Origin: Asticcacaulis sp. ZE23SCel15
GTDB lineage: Bacteria; Pseudomonadota; Alphaproteobacteria; Caulobacterales; Caulobacteraceae
Assembly: GCF_030505395.1 (NCBI RefSeq)
Contig: NZ_CP130044.1
Location: 543,001-607,000, forward strand
Direction of reading: 5' to 3'
Length of the DNA: 64,000 nt
The notes beneath the pieces were generated by a model. It saw only the letters and a list, made by a program, of their open reading frames with translations. It had not been told where the DNA came from and did not search any database. Each line of letters opens with the position of its first letter. The first letter of the stretch is position 1. A program made the translations under genes and the position numbers. This document shows, piece by piece, positions 16,264 through 25,564 of the stretch.

Positions 16264-18101
16264 CAGTCGTCATCCTTATCGGGAGTTTCATCGGCAGATG
16301 TAGGAATTTCAGGCGTAGTGTCAACCGGCTTGGGCTTCTTGCGGAAACCGGTCATTTTAGCGCCGGGGAAGGTGGCCATAAGCTGAGTCATAAACGGATC
16401 GGCCAGCACCGCGGAGCGAGCTTCATCTGATTTACGCTTATCGCGCTCATAGATGGACTTAGCCCCGCCCTGCCCGTCGGTGGCGATCAGCCAGCGCTGC
16501 CCGGTCCATTCTTTGAGACGCAGGGAAAGCTTGCGCACCAGATCAGCGGGCATGTTGGGCGCCGGCTCAAAGGTGATCGCCCCCGGCATAAATGACACCA
16601 GCCGCACATAACGCTCGACATCAACGCGCAACCCGATTTCGCGCTTTTGTTCGATCAGGGCCATCACGTCAGCAAAGCTTTTAAGCTCAACCTGCGGGGC
16701 GGCTTGAACTTGCGGGCGCATCATCACCGCGGCATTGGAATTGGCGCCGCGGTATTGCGAGGTCACCCCGCCCCCGCCGCCGGATGGCCCTTGTGGAGCA
16801 GCACCGGCCAGCAGGTCTTCACCGTTTTGCAGGCGTTTCAGCAAGGCTTCCGGCCCCGGCAAGTCGGACACATAGCAGAACCTAACCAATGCCATTTCAG
16901 TCGCGGCTGCCGGATCGGGTGCCCGGCGCACTTCCTCAAACGCCTTAAGCATCAGGGTCCACAGGCGCGACAAAGTCCCCGCCGACAAAGCCGCCCCCAG
17001 CAGGGTCACCCGCTCGGCGGCCTCCTTGGGCAGGCGAGTGGCCTCCGCCCCCAGCACCTTGGCAACCGAACAGGCATGGCAATATTCCAACATATCGCCC
17101 ATGATCTGCGACGGATCAGCGCCGTAGCCATAAAGCGTGCGGAACCCCAGCAGGGCGTCCTGAATCTGACCAGAGATGATATTTTCAAACAGATTAAGCG
17201 TCGCCGACCTGTCCGCCAGCCCCAGCATATCACGTACCAACTCACCTGATACCGGCTGGCCCTCATCGCCCTGCACCAGCGCCTGATCGAGCAATGATAA
17301 GCTATCGCGCACCGAACCTTCGGCGGCACGGGCAATCAGGGCTATGGCGTCTGGCTCGATCTGCGCGCCTTCGAGGCGGCAGATTTTCTCAAGGTGCGGC
17401 GTTAGCGTTTCCGGCTCAACCCGGCGCAGGTCAAAGCGCTGACAGCGCGATAGGATCGTCACAGGCACCTTGCGGATTTCAGTGGTCGCAAAGATGAACT
17501 TGGCGTGGGGCGGCGGTTCTTCGAGCGTTTTCAAAAGGGCGTTGAACGCGCCTGTGGACAGCATGTGCACTTCGTCGATCACATAGACCTTATAGCGCGC
17601 CTCGACGGGTGCGTAGCGCACGCTCTCCAGCAGTTCGCGCATGGCATCGACGCCGGTGCGCGATGCCGCGTCAAGCTCCAGCACGTCAATGTGGCGGCCT
17701 TCGATGATCGCCTGACAGTGAATACCAAAGGTGGTCAGATCGACGCTTGGGCCGTGTACCGTTTCGGATTCATAGTTGAGTGCGCGCGCCAGCAGACGTG
17801 CCGTCGTGGTCTTGCCTACCCCACGCACCCCGGTCAGCATAAAGGCGTGGGCGATCCGGCCGGTGGCAAAAGCATGGCTTAGGGTACGCACCATCGCTTC
17901 CTGACCGATCAGATCCTCAAAGGTGCGTGGACGGTATTTGCGCGCCAGTACCGTATAGGCCTCAGATGTCAGCGGGGCCGGGGCCGCCACGGCCTTCACA
18001 GGCGCAGCCTCACCGAAAATATTCGCCGTAAGGTCATCACGCTCGAACTCGTCTTCGGGCGCGGCACCAAACGGATCATCGGTTTCAGGAAAATCGGACA
18101 T
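16263..18101 (-). CDS. dnaX: DNA polymerase III subunit gamma/tau
   Basis: About 612 residues from ATG 18101 (MSDFPETDDPFG); an upstream in-frame start at 18140 is less likely. Clamp-loader ATPase. Walker A is GVRGVGKTTTARLLARALN, Walker B is VYVIDEVHML, sensor 1 is FIFATTEIRKVPVTILSRCQRF. The C-terminal tau-like region runs from about residue 400 and ends in a charged tail. The four-Cys zinc module usual after Walker A is not present: only one Cys remains (GIHCQAI), as in other alphaproteobacterial versions I recall. No slippery A-run is obvious, so tau may be the main product. Confidence 0.95.
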   Translation of the reverse strand: MSDFPETDDPFGAAPEDEFERDDLTANIFGEAAPVKAVAAPAPLTSEAYTVLARKYRPRTFEDLIGQEAMVRTLSHAFATGRIAHAFMLTGVRGVGKTTTARLLARALNYESETVHGPSVDLTTFGIHCQAIIEGRHIDVLELDAASRTGVDAMRELLESVRYAPVEARYKVYVIDEVHMLSTGAFNALLKTLEEPPPHAKFIFATTEIRKVPVTILSRCQRFDLRRVEPETLTPHLEKICRLEGAQIEPDAIALIARAAEGSVRDSLSLLDQALVQGDEGQPVSGELVRDMLGLADRSATLNLFENIISGQIQDALLGFRTLYGYGADPSQIMGDMLEYCHACSVAKVLGAEATRLPKEAAERVTLLGAALSAGTLSRLWTLMLKAFEEVRRAPDPAAATEMALVRFCYVSDLPGPEALLKRLQNGEDLLAGAAPQGPSGGGGGVTSQYRGANSNAAVMMRPQVQAAPQVELKSFADVMALIEQKREIGLRVDVERYVRLVSFMPGAITFEPAPNMPADLVRKLSLRLKEWTGQRWLIATDGQGGAKSIYERDKRKSDEARSAVLADPFMTQLMATFPGAKMTGFRKKPKPVDTTPEIPTSADETPDKDDD

Positions 18102-18194
18102 AGCTAGGGTTATATATCCAAACTCAGGCTTTTCCAGCACAAAGCATACGCAGCGATAAGCCGTGTGAGGTGGTCTGTGGAAAATTTCTGGGAA

Positions 18195-18292
18195 TAAGGT
18201 GAGACCGCGCGACCCGAAGGTGAATTCGTTGTGGCTGCTGCCTTCCGGCCCTGACCAGATTGGCGAGGCCTTCGCCCGCGCGATCTCAGGGG
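18195..18292 (-). ncRNA. ffs: 4.5S (signal recognition particle) RNA
   Basis: Read on the minus strand, it contains GGTCAGGGCCGGAAGGCAGC followed by AGCC, the universally conserved Ffh-binding tip with the GGAA tetraloop. The closing helix pairs 18277-18287 with 18201-18211 (GAGATCGCGCG with CGCGCGGTCTC, one G-U pair). Ends are estimated to within about 10 bases. The size of roughly 98 nt fits the small bacterial SRP RNA. The gene lies upstream of dnaX on the same strand. Confidence 0.88.
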
Positions 18293-18429
18293 CTATATGC
18301 GTATTTTGGGGCGTGGATGCAAGAGGGAATCTTAGGGAGCGCTTTACAGCCCGCTTACACCGATCACGAACATGCGTCTTAAAGCCTTACGCCGATGGGC
18401 GTATCATGAGCAAAATAAGGAGGACGACC

Positions 18430-18630
18430 ATGACTGAGCATGCCCATCCTAACAATCAGGACAATATCATCGTCGAAAACTACGATGTCGAACCGGCCCA
18501 TTATAACGAAGATAAGTTGTCGCTGAAACGATCCTATCTGGAATGGATCGGTCTGGGTCTTGCTGTTACAGCGACCGCGTTTCAGACCGTATTTACGGTC
18601 ATTTTTCTGAGCCATTTTTTGACGGTTTAA
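18430..18630 (+). CDS. Small single-span membrane protein
   Basis: Not recognised. 66 residues from ATG 18430, preceded by an ideal ribosome site (AGGAGG, about seven bases). An acidic N-terminal half (residues 1-38) is followed by one membrane helix, WIGLGLAVTATAFQTVFTVI, and a short tail. The strong translation signal supports a real gene. It is divergent from ffs/dnaX and overlaps by four bases the end of the convergent amidotransferase gene. Confidence 0.7.
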   Translation: MTEHAHPNNQDNIIVENYDVEPAHYNEDKLSLKRSYLEWIGLGLAVTATAFQTVFTVIFLSHFLTV

Positions 18631-19388
18631 ATAACCTCGCCACCGCGTAAAATTAGCGTGCTATCTGGCACAACCAACGTCCAGGCTTCGTCGTGGGTTA
18701 AGGGTTGGGTGGCGATAACGATGACCTTATCGTCGGGCGTGGTCTCAGCCGCGAAATCAACCCGCACGTCCTCGTCGATAAGGGTCGCGGTGCCAAACGG
18801 CGCTTCGCGTTTAATATAGCAAAGCTTTTTTGAACAGGACGCATACAGTGAGCGCCCATCGGTCAGCAGGGCATTGAACACGCCCATAGCCCGCACTTGC
18901 GCAAACAGGTCCGAAATTTCCCGATCAAGTACCTTGGGCGGCGGGCATTCCGGGAAGGTCTTGACCAGATAATCCATGACAAAACAAAAGGCATGTTCGG
19001 AATTGGTTGTGCCTATGGGCCGGAAAAAACTTAAAGGCAAATCCTTCACGCCTTTAAGCTGGCCATTGTGGGCAAAGGTCCAGGCCCGTCCCCACAGTTC
19101 GCGGGTAAAGGGATGGGTATTTTCCAGCGCTACGCGGCCACGATTGGCTTTGCGGACATGGGCGATGACCATACGGCTCTTGATCGGATAGTTCTTAACC
19201 AGCGCCGCCAATTCCGACTGGGCCGACGGGTTCGGATCATGAAAGCTGCGGCAGCCTTTATTTTCGTAAAAGCTGATCCCCCAGCCGTCCTTGTGCGGGC
19301 CGGTTTCACCGCCTCGCTTCGCCAGAGCGGCAAAGCTGAACCGGATATCAGTCGGCACATTGGCGTTCATGCCCAGAAGTTCGCACAT
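18627..19388 (-). CDS. Class II glutamine amidotransferase (YafJ-like)
   Basis: 253 residues. The N-terminal nucleophile fold starts with Met-Cys2 (MCELLGMNANVPTDIRFSF). KDGWGISFY, then the conserved VIAHVRKANRG and WTFAHNGQLKG, complete the glutaminase pocket. There is no synthetase domain, so the ammonia acceptor is unknown. Bacterial YafJ-like proteins are broadly spread and uncharacterised. It may be co-transcribed downstream of pheA (two-base gap). Confidence 0.88.
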   Translation of the reverse strand: MCELLGMNANVPTDIRFSFAALAKRGGETGPHKDGWGISFYENKGCRSFHDPNPSAQSELAALVKNYPIKSRMVIAHVRKANRGRVALENTHPFTRELWGRAWTFAHNGQLKGVKDLPLSFFRPIGTTNSEHAFCFVMDYLVKTFPECPPPKVLDREISDLFAQVRAMGVFNALLTDGRSLYASCSKKLCYIKREAPFGTATLIDEDVRVDFAAETTPDDKVIVIATQPLTHDEAWTLVVPDSTLILRGGEVI

Positions 19389-19390
19389 AG

Positions 19391-20236
19391 TTATTTCCTG
19401 CGAAACTCGTCCTGCGGATAGACGCCCAAAATCTCGACATCGGTCGCAAAGAATTTCAGTTCTTCCATGGCCAATTGCAGGGCGCGATCAGAGGGGCGCG
19501 CCTCGACATCGGCATAAAAGAAGGTCACCGAGAACGAGCCGTTTTCCGAATAGCTTTCCAGCTTGGTCATATTGACACCGTTGGTGGCAAACCCGCCCAA
19601 GGCTTTATAGAGCGCTGCCGGAATAGAGCGCACCCGGAATACAAAGGTGGTGACGCAAGGGATTTCGGGGGCCGGATCGACCACGCTTTGCTCGCCCGTC
19701 AGCACCAGAAAGCGCGTGGTGTTATGGCGCGCGTCCTCAAGGTTCGGGCGGATGATCTCAAGGCCGTAAAGCTCTGCGGCCACTTCCGGGGCAATCGCCG
19801 CCCGGTCCATAGCGCCACTTTCTTTCAGGGCGCGGGCCGACCCTGCCGTATCGTGAAACACCTCCGGCAGAATATTCAGTTCGCGCAACGAATTGCGGCA
19901 TTGCATCAGGGCCATAGGGTGAGAAAACGCGACCTTGATGTCGGCAAGTTTCGCGCCCTTATTGACCATCAGGTTCATCTCGATCGGCAAGAACCGCTCA
20001 CCGATAATCTTCAATCCCGAATGGGGCAGCAGGTGATGGACATCCGCCACCCGTCCGGCCAGAGAGTTTTCGACCGGGATCATGCCGAGGTCACACTCAC
20101 CACTGCGCACCGCCGCGAACGCTTCCTCAAAAGTCGGGTGGGCGACCGCTTCGGCACCGGGGAACCAGCGCTTTATGGCCTGATGGCTGAAGGCGCCGGG
20201 TTCGCCCTGAAAGGCGATTCTTTGAGGATTTGACAT
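19391..20236 (-). CDS. pheA: Prephenate dehydratase
   Basis: Converts prephenate to phenylpyruvate in phenylalanine synthesis. About 281 residues from ATG 20236. It begins RIAFQGEPGAFSHQAIKRWF, the family start. The catalytic domain includes NSLAGRVADVHHLL and DTAGSARALKESG. The regulatory ACT domain follows from about residue 190 (TFVFRVRSIPAALYKALGGF, then NMTKLESY). It is a monofunctional enzyme without chorismate mutase. It starts two bases from the kdsB stop, so the two are probably one transcript. Confidence 0.94.
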   Translation of the reverse strand: MSNPQRIAFQGEPGAFSHQAIKRWFPGAEAVAHPTFEEAFAAVRSGECDLGMIPVENSLAGRVADVHHLLPHSGLKIIGERFLPIEMNLMVNKGAKLADIKVAFSHPMALMQCRNSLRELNILPEVFHDTAGSARALKESGAMDRAAIAPEVAAELYGLEIIRPNLEDARHNTTRFLVLTGEQSVVDPAPEIPCVTTFVFRVRSIPAALYKALGGFATNGVNMTKLESYSENGSFSVTFFYADVEARPSDRALQLAMEELKFFATDVEILGVYPQDEFRRK

Positions 20237-20237
20237 A

Positions 20238-20963
20238 TCAGAGTCCGTTAATCTGAGCATAGGCAATGGCGGCATCAAGGTCTGCCGGATTATCGACCGA
20301 CAGGGGCGCGTCCTCTACCACCAGCGCATAGATATTCATATCCATTTCGAGGGCGCGCAGTTGCTCAAGCTTTTCAAGCGTCTCCAGCGGTGATGGCGGG
20401 GCGGCGGTAAAGGCTTCCAGCGCCGCCCGCCGGTAGCCATAGATGCCGATATGCCGCCAGATAGGCGCGTCACCAAACAGGGTCGAGCGCGTGAAGTATA
20501 ATGCCTTACCGGAGGTCGTCAGTACCGCCTTGACCACATCCTTATTGCCACGGTCGGCAGGGGAATGTTCGGTGGCCACAAGGGTAGCGATATCGGCCTT
20601 GGGCTGATCGTTTAACAGCGCCACGGTGCGGCTAATAACGTCAGGATCCACAAACGGCATATCGCCCTGAAGATTGATCACAATGTCATGGCGGCCTTCC
20701 GGATCGACGGCTTTGAGGGCCGCCATGATTTGGTCAGACCCCGACGGCAGGGCCGGATCGGTCAGTACCGCTTCTCCCCCGTGGGCCACAATCGCATCGA
20801 CAATGGCCTGATCACCGGCGGCCACGACCACGCGAACACCGCTGGCTTTCTGCGCCTGCTTCATCACCCGCACGATCATGGGCAGGCCCGCAATATCGGC
20901 CAGAGGCTTATCCGGCAGGCGCGTAGCGGCCATTCGGGCGGGGATAATAACCAGTGATGTCAC
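20238..20963 (-). CDS. kdsB: 3-deoxy-manno-octulosonate cytidylyltransferase
   Basis: Activates Kdo with CTP for lipopolysaccharide inner core. About 241 residues from GTG 20963, with GGAGG ten bases upstream; a longer reading from 21020 adds a poorly conserved leader. Motifs: VIIPARMAATRLPDKPL, LPSGSDQI, NLQGDMPFVDPDVI, HIGIYGYRRAAL and LEKLEQLRALE. It heads a probable kdsB-pheA-amidotransferase transcript. Confidence 0.93.
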   Translation of the reverse strand: MTSLVIIPARMAATRLPDKPLADIAGLPMIVRVMKQAQKASGVRVVVAAGDQAIVDAIVAHGGEAVLTDPALPSGSDQIMAALKAVDPEGRHDIVINLQGDMPFVDPDVISRTVALLNDQPKADIATLVATEHSPADRGNKDVVKAVLTTSGKALYFTRSTLFGDAPIWRHIGIYGYRRAALEAFTAAPPSPLETLEKLEQLRALEMDMNIYALVVEDAPLSVDNPADLDAAIAYAQINGL

Positions 20964-21184
20964 CTTGCAAAAACCTCCGGAGTGCGACGATTTGACACAG
21001 CTTGAGGCCTTTTTCGGCAAAAAGCCGCAAACGCGCCTTGCGTCTTTTGCGGTAGCGTGTCAGACAGCCAGAGGCAAGCCAAATGCAATAATATGCGCCA
21101 ATGGCGGAGGAACATAGTTTTAAGGAATCATCCGATAAAGCTATGGTTGCCACAATGATAAACATATGAGGACGTTTGGGCCCC

Positions 21185-21805
21185 ATGAGCGGTGATCTTA
21201 AACTGAATATGATAATGGGTGCGGGCCTTGCGGCCGCACTGGCCATTATGGGTGTACGTATTGGCGCAGATGCGCTTTACCACACCGAAGCCCCCGAAAA
21301 GCCCGGTTATCTGATCGAAGTGGCTGAGGTCGCCGAAGGTGGCGAAGCGGCGGGTCCTGAAATCTTGCCCGACTGGGGCACGGTTCTGGCGACGGCTGAT
21401 CTGGCCGCCGGTGAAGCCCAGTTCAAGAAATGCATGTCCTGCCATCAGGTCACCGATACCAATGGCACCGGCCCCGGTCTTAATGCCATTGTCGGTCGCC
21501 CGACGGCGGCTCATGCCGGGTTTGCCTATTCCGATGCCATGAAGGCCCATGCCGGTCCTGCGCCAAACTGGACCTATGATGAGCTTTATCACTTCCTCGG
21601 CGCACCGGGTAAGTGGGTCAAGGGCACCAAGATGGCCTTCGCGGGCATCAAAAAACCCGAAGATCGCGTCAACCTGATTGCCTGGCTCAAGAACTCATGG
21701 CTCAGCCGGTTATGCCGTGCCTGCGCCCGATCCGGCACGCCAACCGGGTGCGGCGACCACCGCGGCGGTTCCGGTCGAAGGTGCACCGGCGACGGCTCCG
21801 GCTGA
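21185..21805 (+). CDS. Membrane-anchored cytochrome c, frameshifted tail
   Basis: N-terminal signal anchor (MSGDLKLNMIMGAGLAAALA), then a class I cytochrome c domain with heme site KCMSCHQ and a distal Met in KGTKMAF. This resembles cytochrome c552/CycM-type electron carriers to terminal oxidases. Up to NLIAWLK the frame is normal. After that an extra T at about 21698 shifts the frame. The natural continuation (SAGYAVPAPDPARQPG and an Ala/Pro-rich tail) runs in the next frame to a stop at 21852-21854. The heme domain is intact, so function may survive. It could be a sequencing error. Confidence 0.85.
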   Translation: MSGDLKLNMIMGAGLAAALAIMGVRIGADALYHTEAPEKPGYLIEVAEVAEGGEAAGPEILPDWGTVLATADLAAGEAQFKKCMSCHQVTDTNGTGPGLNAIVGRPTAAHAGFAYSDAMKAHAGPAPNWTYDELYHFLGAPGKWVKGTKMAFAGIKKPEDRVNLIAWLKNSWLSRLCRACARSGTPTGCGDHRGGSGRRCTGDGSG

Positions 21806-21873
21806 AACGCCAGCAGCAGCGCCCGCCCCTCCGGCAGCAACACCCGCCGCTTAAAGCCCACAGACACAGACAT

Positions 21874-21909
21874 TAAAAAGCCCTGCGGATCACTCCACAG
21901 GGCTTTTTA
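21874..21909 (+). terminator. Intrinsic terminator after cytochrome c gene
   Basis: AAAAAGCCCTG and CAGGGCTTTTT flank a 12-base loop. It sits 20 bases after the stop of the unshifted cytochrome frame, which supports that frame as the original end of the gene. Confidence 0.85.
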
Positions 21910-21929
21910 ATGACATAAACAGTAAACTA

Positions 21930-21987
21930 TACCTCCCTGCCTGTGGCGGGGAGGGGGACCATGAACGTCGTGAATGGTGGGGGGGCT
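21930..21987. repeat. Repeat family B unit
   Basis: A CTCCCTGCC/GGCGGGGAG hairpin is followed by GGGGGACCAT, an 11-base loop and ATGGTGGGGGG. It has the G-rich hairpin and inner palindrome of the family, between the cytochrome c terminator and the end of the NlpC gene. Confidence 0.5.
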
Positions 21988-21996
21988 CTTTTAACT

Positions 21997-22863
21997 TTAC
22001 AGGCGACGAAAAACCGTTGGCAGGCCGTTGCCACTGGCCTCAATACGCGCCACCGCGTCTTTCAACGACTTAATCGCCGTTTTCATGTGAAAGGCATTGG
22101 CGTGGATAATGGTTTCCGCATCCATCATGATCGCGACATGGCCCTTCCAGAACACCAGATCACCGCGTTCAAGCCCGCCAAAATCAGGGCCAATCTCGAT
22201 CACGTCCCCAAGCTCAGCCGCCTGCATATAGGTATCGCGCGGGCACGACCGGCCGGTGGCGTAAATCGCCTGCTGCACCAAGCCGGAACAATCAACCCCG
22301 ATGCTTTCACGGCCACCCCATTGATAGGGGGCATGCAAAAAGGTTTCGGCCACATCGACATAATCATCAGCAAAGCGATCAAAGCCGCTCAGGTGCGCCG
22401 TATAGACCCAGCCCAGATCGTTAATGAACGAAAACTTGCCTTCTTCGCGCGTCACGCTGACCAGCGAATTGAGGCTTAAGATCTTCTTGATCGCGGACTT
22501 AATCGACGTATCGGCAAACACAAAGGTGCGTAAGGTCGATACGAAATGGGTCGGCAAATGCCAGTCCGACGTGAAGGCACCGGCATGGACATAACCGACA
22601 TAGCCGTCGCGCATCGACTGTCCCCAGACATAGTCATGCTTACGCTCAATGACCTTAAAACGCTCCCCAAACAGGATCTGGTTCGATTGTTCGGCATGGG
22701 CCCCCGGCTCATCCGACATGGCGGCTGAGGTGACATTGCAGGTCAGAAGTTCACCGACCACATAGCGCGCCGCCGTGATGACGCCTTGCAGGGCAATCTC
22801 GGCCACACCGTCCTTATAGGGGGTGAGACGCGGGTCAAATCGGGGGTCACGTTCATGCGCCAT
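21997..22863 (-). CDS. NlpC/P60 (C40) peptidase
   Basis: About 288 residues from ATG 22863 (MAHERDPRFDPRLTPYKDG, the usual start in alphaproteobacteria). Two SH3-like parts (about 30-150) precede the catalytic domain: GVDCSGLVQQAIYA with the catalytic Cys, GDLVFWKGHVAIM with His, and the final polar residue near HANAF. It likely cleaves peptidoglycan stem peptides. No clear signal peptide is seen, as for many relatives. It lies downstream of the M17 aminopeptidase on the same strand. Confidence 0.9.
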   Translation of the reverse strand: MAHERDPRFDPRLTPYKDGVAEIALQGVITAARYVVGELLTCNVTSAAMSDEPGAHAEQSNQILFGERFKVIERKHDYVWGQSMRDGYVGYVHAGAFTSDWHLPTHFVSTLRTFVFADTSIKSAIKKILSLNSLVSVTREEGKFSFINDLGWVYTAHLSGFDRFADDYVDVAETFLHAPYQWGGRESIGVDCSGLVQQAIYATGRSCPRDTYMQAAELGDVIEIGPDFGGLERGDLVFWKGHVAIMMDAETIIHANAFHMKTAIKSLKDAVARIEASGNGLPTVFRRL

Positions 22864-22978
22864 AAAGCGTCCAAACCTTCTGCTTAAGCTGTACTCTTCA
22901 GCCTCCACCATAGCCCAAGGATACGAAAACCCCGTTAACAGCCAGCCTTAATTTTGTGTGATCACGTGTGGGGACGGA

Positions 22979-24397
22979 TCACAGCCCTTTGATAAGCCGG
23001 TACACCGCCCGCAAGGTATGGGCCGCCGCCCCCGCCGGATAGCCCGGCACGCCGCGCGAGTTCCAGCCATAGATATCAAAATGCGCCCATACGCCGGTGG
23101 TGGGGGCGAAGCGTTGCAGGAACAGGGCTGCGGTTACGGACCCGGCCTGCGCCCAGCCTTGTGGATCGTTGCGGATATCGGCAATGTCGGATTCGAGCGC
23201 GTCCTTATATCCCGCCCACAGCGGCATTCTCCATAAGGGGTCATGTTCGGACAGGCTGGCGATTTCCAGACGGCGCACAATCTCTTCATCATCACAATAG
23301 AACGGCACGACTTCCGGCCCCAAAGCGATCCGCGCCGCCCCGGTCAGGGTCGCGAAATCAAGCGTCAGGTCAGGATTGATCTCCGCCGCCCGCGCCAGAC
23401 CATCAGCCAGCACCAGCCGGCCTTCGGCATCGGTATTGCCAACCTCAATCGTCAAGCCTGCCCGTGAGGACAGCACATCGCCGGGCCGGAAAGCCTCCCC
23501 GCCGATTGAATTTTCCGCCACACATAACAATATCGACAGCCTCACCGGCAGATGGGTCGCCATAATCCAGCGCCCCAGCGCCAGAACGTGCGCGGCCCCG
23601 CCCATATCCTTTTTCATCAGGGCCATACCGGCCCCGCCCTTCATGTTCAGCCCGCCGGTATCAAAGGTAATTCCCTTGCCCACCAGAGCCACAGTCGGAA
23701 GGGGCAAGCCGTCACTGCCAATGGGCGACCAGGTAATCTCTATAAAGCGCGGCGCACGTTGCGGCGGTGCTGCCCGACCGACGGCGTGAATCGCCGGATA
23801 GTTTTGAGTCAATAATTCATCGCCGGTGGTGACGGTAATATCTGCGCCAAACTCATCCGCCACAGTACGGGCGGCGGCCTCAAGCTCTGCGGGCCCCATA
23901 TCCTGCGCCGGGGTATTGATCAGGTCGCGCGCCAGATTATGCGCGGCGACTTCATGACCTACCGCCTCAATCTGCGCCGGCGTCAGATCGGCGGTATCGA
24001 GTTTGACATCATATCTTTGGTTTTTACCGCCTTCACCCTTATAGCGGTCAAAGCCGTAAACCCCCATGCCCCAGGCCGCATGGATGGCGCAGCGATCAAG
24101 GCCTGCATCGGCTTTCAGCAACCAGTTACCCTTGGGCAGTTGTGGTGGCAGAGCGCGAAACAGCAGCGGATTATAGGCCTTACGCACCCCCAGACCATAC
24201 CAGGCCGTCACCCCCTTGCCCTCCGGCAGCAGGATCAGAGTGCCCGCACGGGCCGTAAAGGCGCGCGCTGCGGCATAGGCACGGGTCGCCGGTGACGCCT
24301 CAGACAGCCGGGCCACCAGTTCATCCTCAAACACCGCGATGATCTGATGATCGGGGGCGGACTTGCCAGAGGTATTGGATTTAAGCGGCTTGGCCAT
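22979..24397 (-). CDS. M17 leucyl aminopeptidase family protein
   Basis: 472 residues, cytoplasmic zinc peptidase. The metal and catalytic motifs are LVGKGITFDTGGLNMKG, KKDMGGAAHV and EVGNTDAEGRLVLADGLA, followed by LDFATLTGAARIALG. The N-terminal domain (1-170) is divergent, as usual. The adjacency to an NlpC/P60 gene is common in alphaproteobacteria and suggests a shared role in peptide recycling (inference). Confidence 0.93.
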   Translation of the reverse strand: MAKPLKSNTSGKSAPDHQIIAVFEDELVARLSEASPATRAYAAARAFTARAGTLILLPEGKGVTAWYGLGVRKAYNPLLFRALPPQLPKGNWLLKADAGLDRCAIHAAWGMGVYGFDRYKGEGGKNQRYDVKLDTADLTPAQIEAVGHEVAAHNLARDLINTPAQDMGPAELEAAARTVADEFGADITVTTGDELLTQNYPAIHAVGRAAPPQRAPRFIEITWSPIGSDGLPLPTVALVGKGITFDTGGLNMKGGAGMALMKKDMGGAAHVLALGRWIMATHLPVRLSILLCVAENSIGGEAFRPGDVLSSRAGLTIEVGNTDAEGRLVLADGLARAAEINPDLTLDFATLTGAARIALGPEVVPFYCDDEEIVRRLEIASLSEHDPLWRMPLWAGYKDALESDIADIRNDPQGWAQAGSVTAALFLQRFAPTTGVWAHFDIYGWNSRGVPGYPAGAAAHTLRAVYRLIKGL

Positions 24398-24505
24398 TTT
24401 CGGGTCTCAGGTTTGCGCAGTTTTAACGGTTTTAACCCTATCTTCATCGCTGTCACTGAAATCTTAACGCCGCTGCTCTTTTTGAGTTGTTTCAGGATCT
24501 TGCGC

Positions 24506-25333
24506 ATGGCCTTATTCAAATCCGTTGTCATCGGGGCCGCTGCCGGGTGGATGGTGATGGCCTCCACCGTCATGGCCTTTCCGTTTGGCAAAAAAGCCGA
24601 AGCGCCCGCCGCAGCCCCTTCCAACAAGGCCATGCTGCCGGTTGACCGCGATGAAGCCCTGCGCGCCGACCCGCTGAGCCGTTCCGCCTATTTCGCCCGT
24701 GCCTTTGAGCGCAATCCGACCGATGCGCAGGCCGGCATTGACCTGAGCCATGCACTTCGCGCCCTTGGCCGGTTTGATGAAGCCGCCGATGTCGCCCACC
24801 GCGTCCTGTTGTTTGCGCCCAATAACATTGAGGCCCTGACCGCCGCCGCTCGCGCCCATATCGCCAGCGGCAACGGCTTTTACGCCATTGAACCGCTGGA
24901 TCAGGCACTAAAGTTGAAACCGAGTGACTGGCAAAACTGGTCGCTGATCGGGGTGGCCTATGATCAGTCCAAGCGCGGCGCGGAAGCGCAAGTTGCATGG
25001 GATAAGGCGCTGAGTTTGTCGCCGGAAAACCCGACCGTCCTGACCAATAAGGCCATATCGGCCGCATCGGGCGGCAAACTGGCCGACGCCGAAGCCTTGC
25101 TGCGCCGCGCGGTCGCACAACCTAATGCGACGCTGGCCATGCGGCAAAATCTGGCACTCATCTTAGGGCTTGAGGGCAAGATGACCGAGGCGGAGGCCCT
25201 GCTGCGACGCGACCTGCCGCCAGACATTGCCGATGCCAACCTGGCCTGGCTGCAACACAGCTTAAGCGGCCCGACCAATACCCGCACATGGGATTCGTTG
25301 AAGGCTGGGGAAGCCCTCAAAGCCGGCAGTTGA
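24506..25333 (+). CDS. Exported TPR protein (TadD-like)
   Basis: 275 residues from ATG 24506. Signal peptide of about 25 residues (ALFKSVVIGAAAGWMVMAS, then AFP). At least four tetratricopeptide units follow (residues about 50-250), with repeated N-P-x-A/L-A spacing such as FAPNNIEALTAAARAHIASG. It resembles TadD/CpaI-type pilotin-like proteins of the Tad system, whose main locus lies 9 kb away. The link is inference because it is separated from that locus by unrelated genes. Confidence 0.8.
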   Translation: MALFKSVVIGAAAGWMVMASTVMAFPFGKKAEAPAAAPSNKAMLPVDRDEALRADPLSRSAYFARAFERNPTDAQAGIDLSHALRALGRFDEAADVAHRVLLFAPNNIEALTAAARAHIASGNGFYAIEPLDQALKLKPSDWQNWSLIGVAYDQSKRGAEAQVAWDKALSLSPENPTVLTNKAISAASGGKLADAEALLRRAVAQPNATLAMRQNLALILGLEGKMTEAEALLRRDLPPDIADANLAWLQHSLSGPTNTRTWDSLKAGEALKAGS

Positions 25334-25476
25334 CCCTCAACAATAATGGTCGCACCCTAAAAAATCCGGATGCACACCGCGATCAGCCGTGTTAACGAAT
25401 AGCCGAATTGATCCGCGCGCTCTATGAGTCCCCGTGGTCACAGTGGATAAAATTATCCAAAACCAAACCGACAAAT

Positions 25477-25495
25477 ACACACCATATATAGTTAT
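25477..25495. promoter_or_regulatory. Candidate NrdR box upstream of nrdB
   Basis: ACACACCATATATAGTTAT matches most positions of the AT-centred NrdR palindrome that controls ribonucleotide reductase genes. It lies about 70 bases before the nrdB start. A weaker ATATAG-containing sequence follows 39 bases later, which is not the usual spacing for a box pair. Confidence 0.45.
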
Positions 25496-25564
25496 CGCTC
25501 TAGCCATGCCCACAAATTGTGGTGATATAGGCTAAAGTTTAATCGCGTAGATTTTCGATTCGGG

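Noticed and set aside
25519-25535. Second NrdR box upstream of nrdB
   Set aside because: Only the ATATAG core matches, and its 39-base offset from the first box is not a usual spacing.
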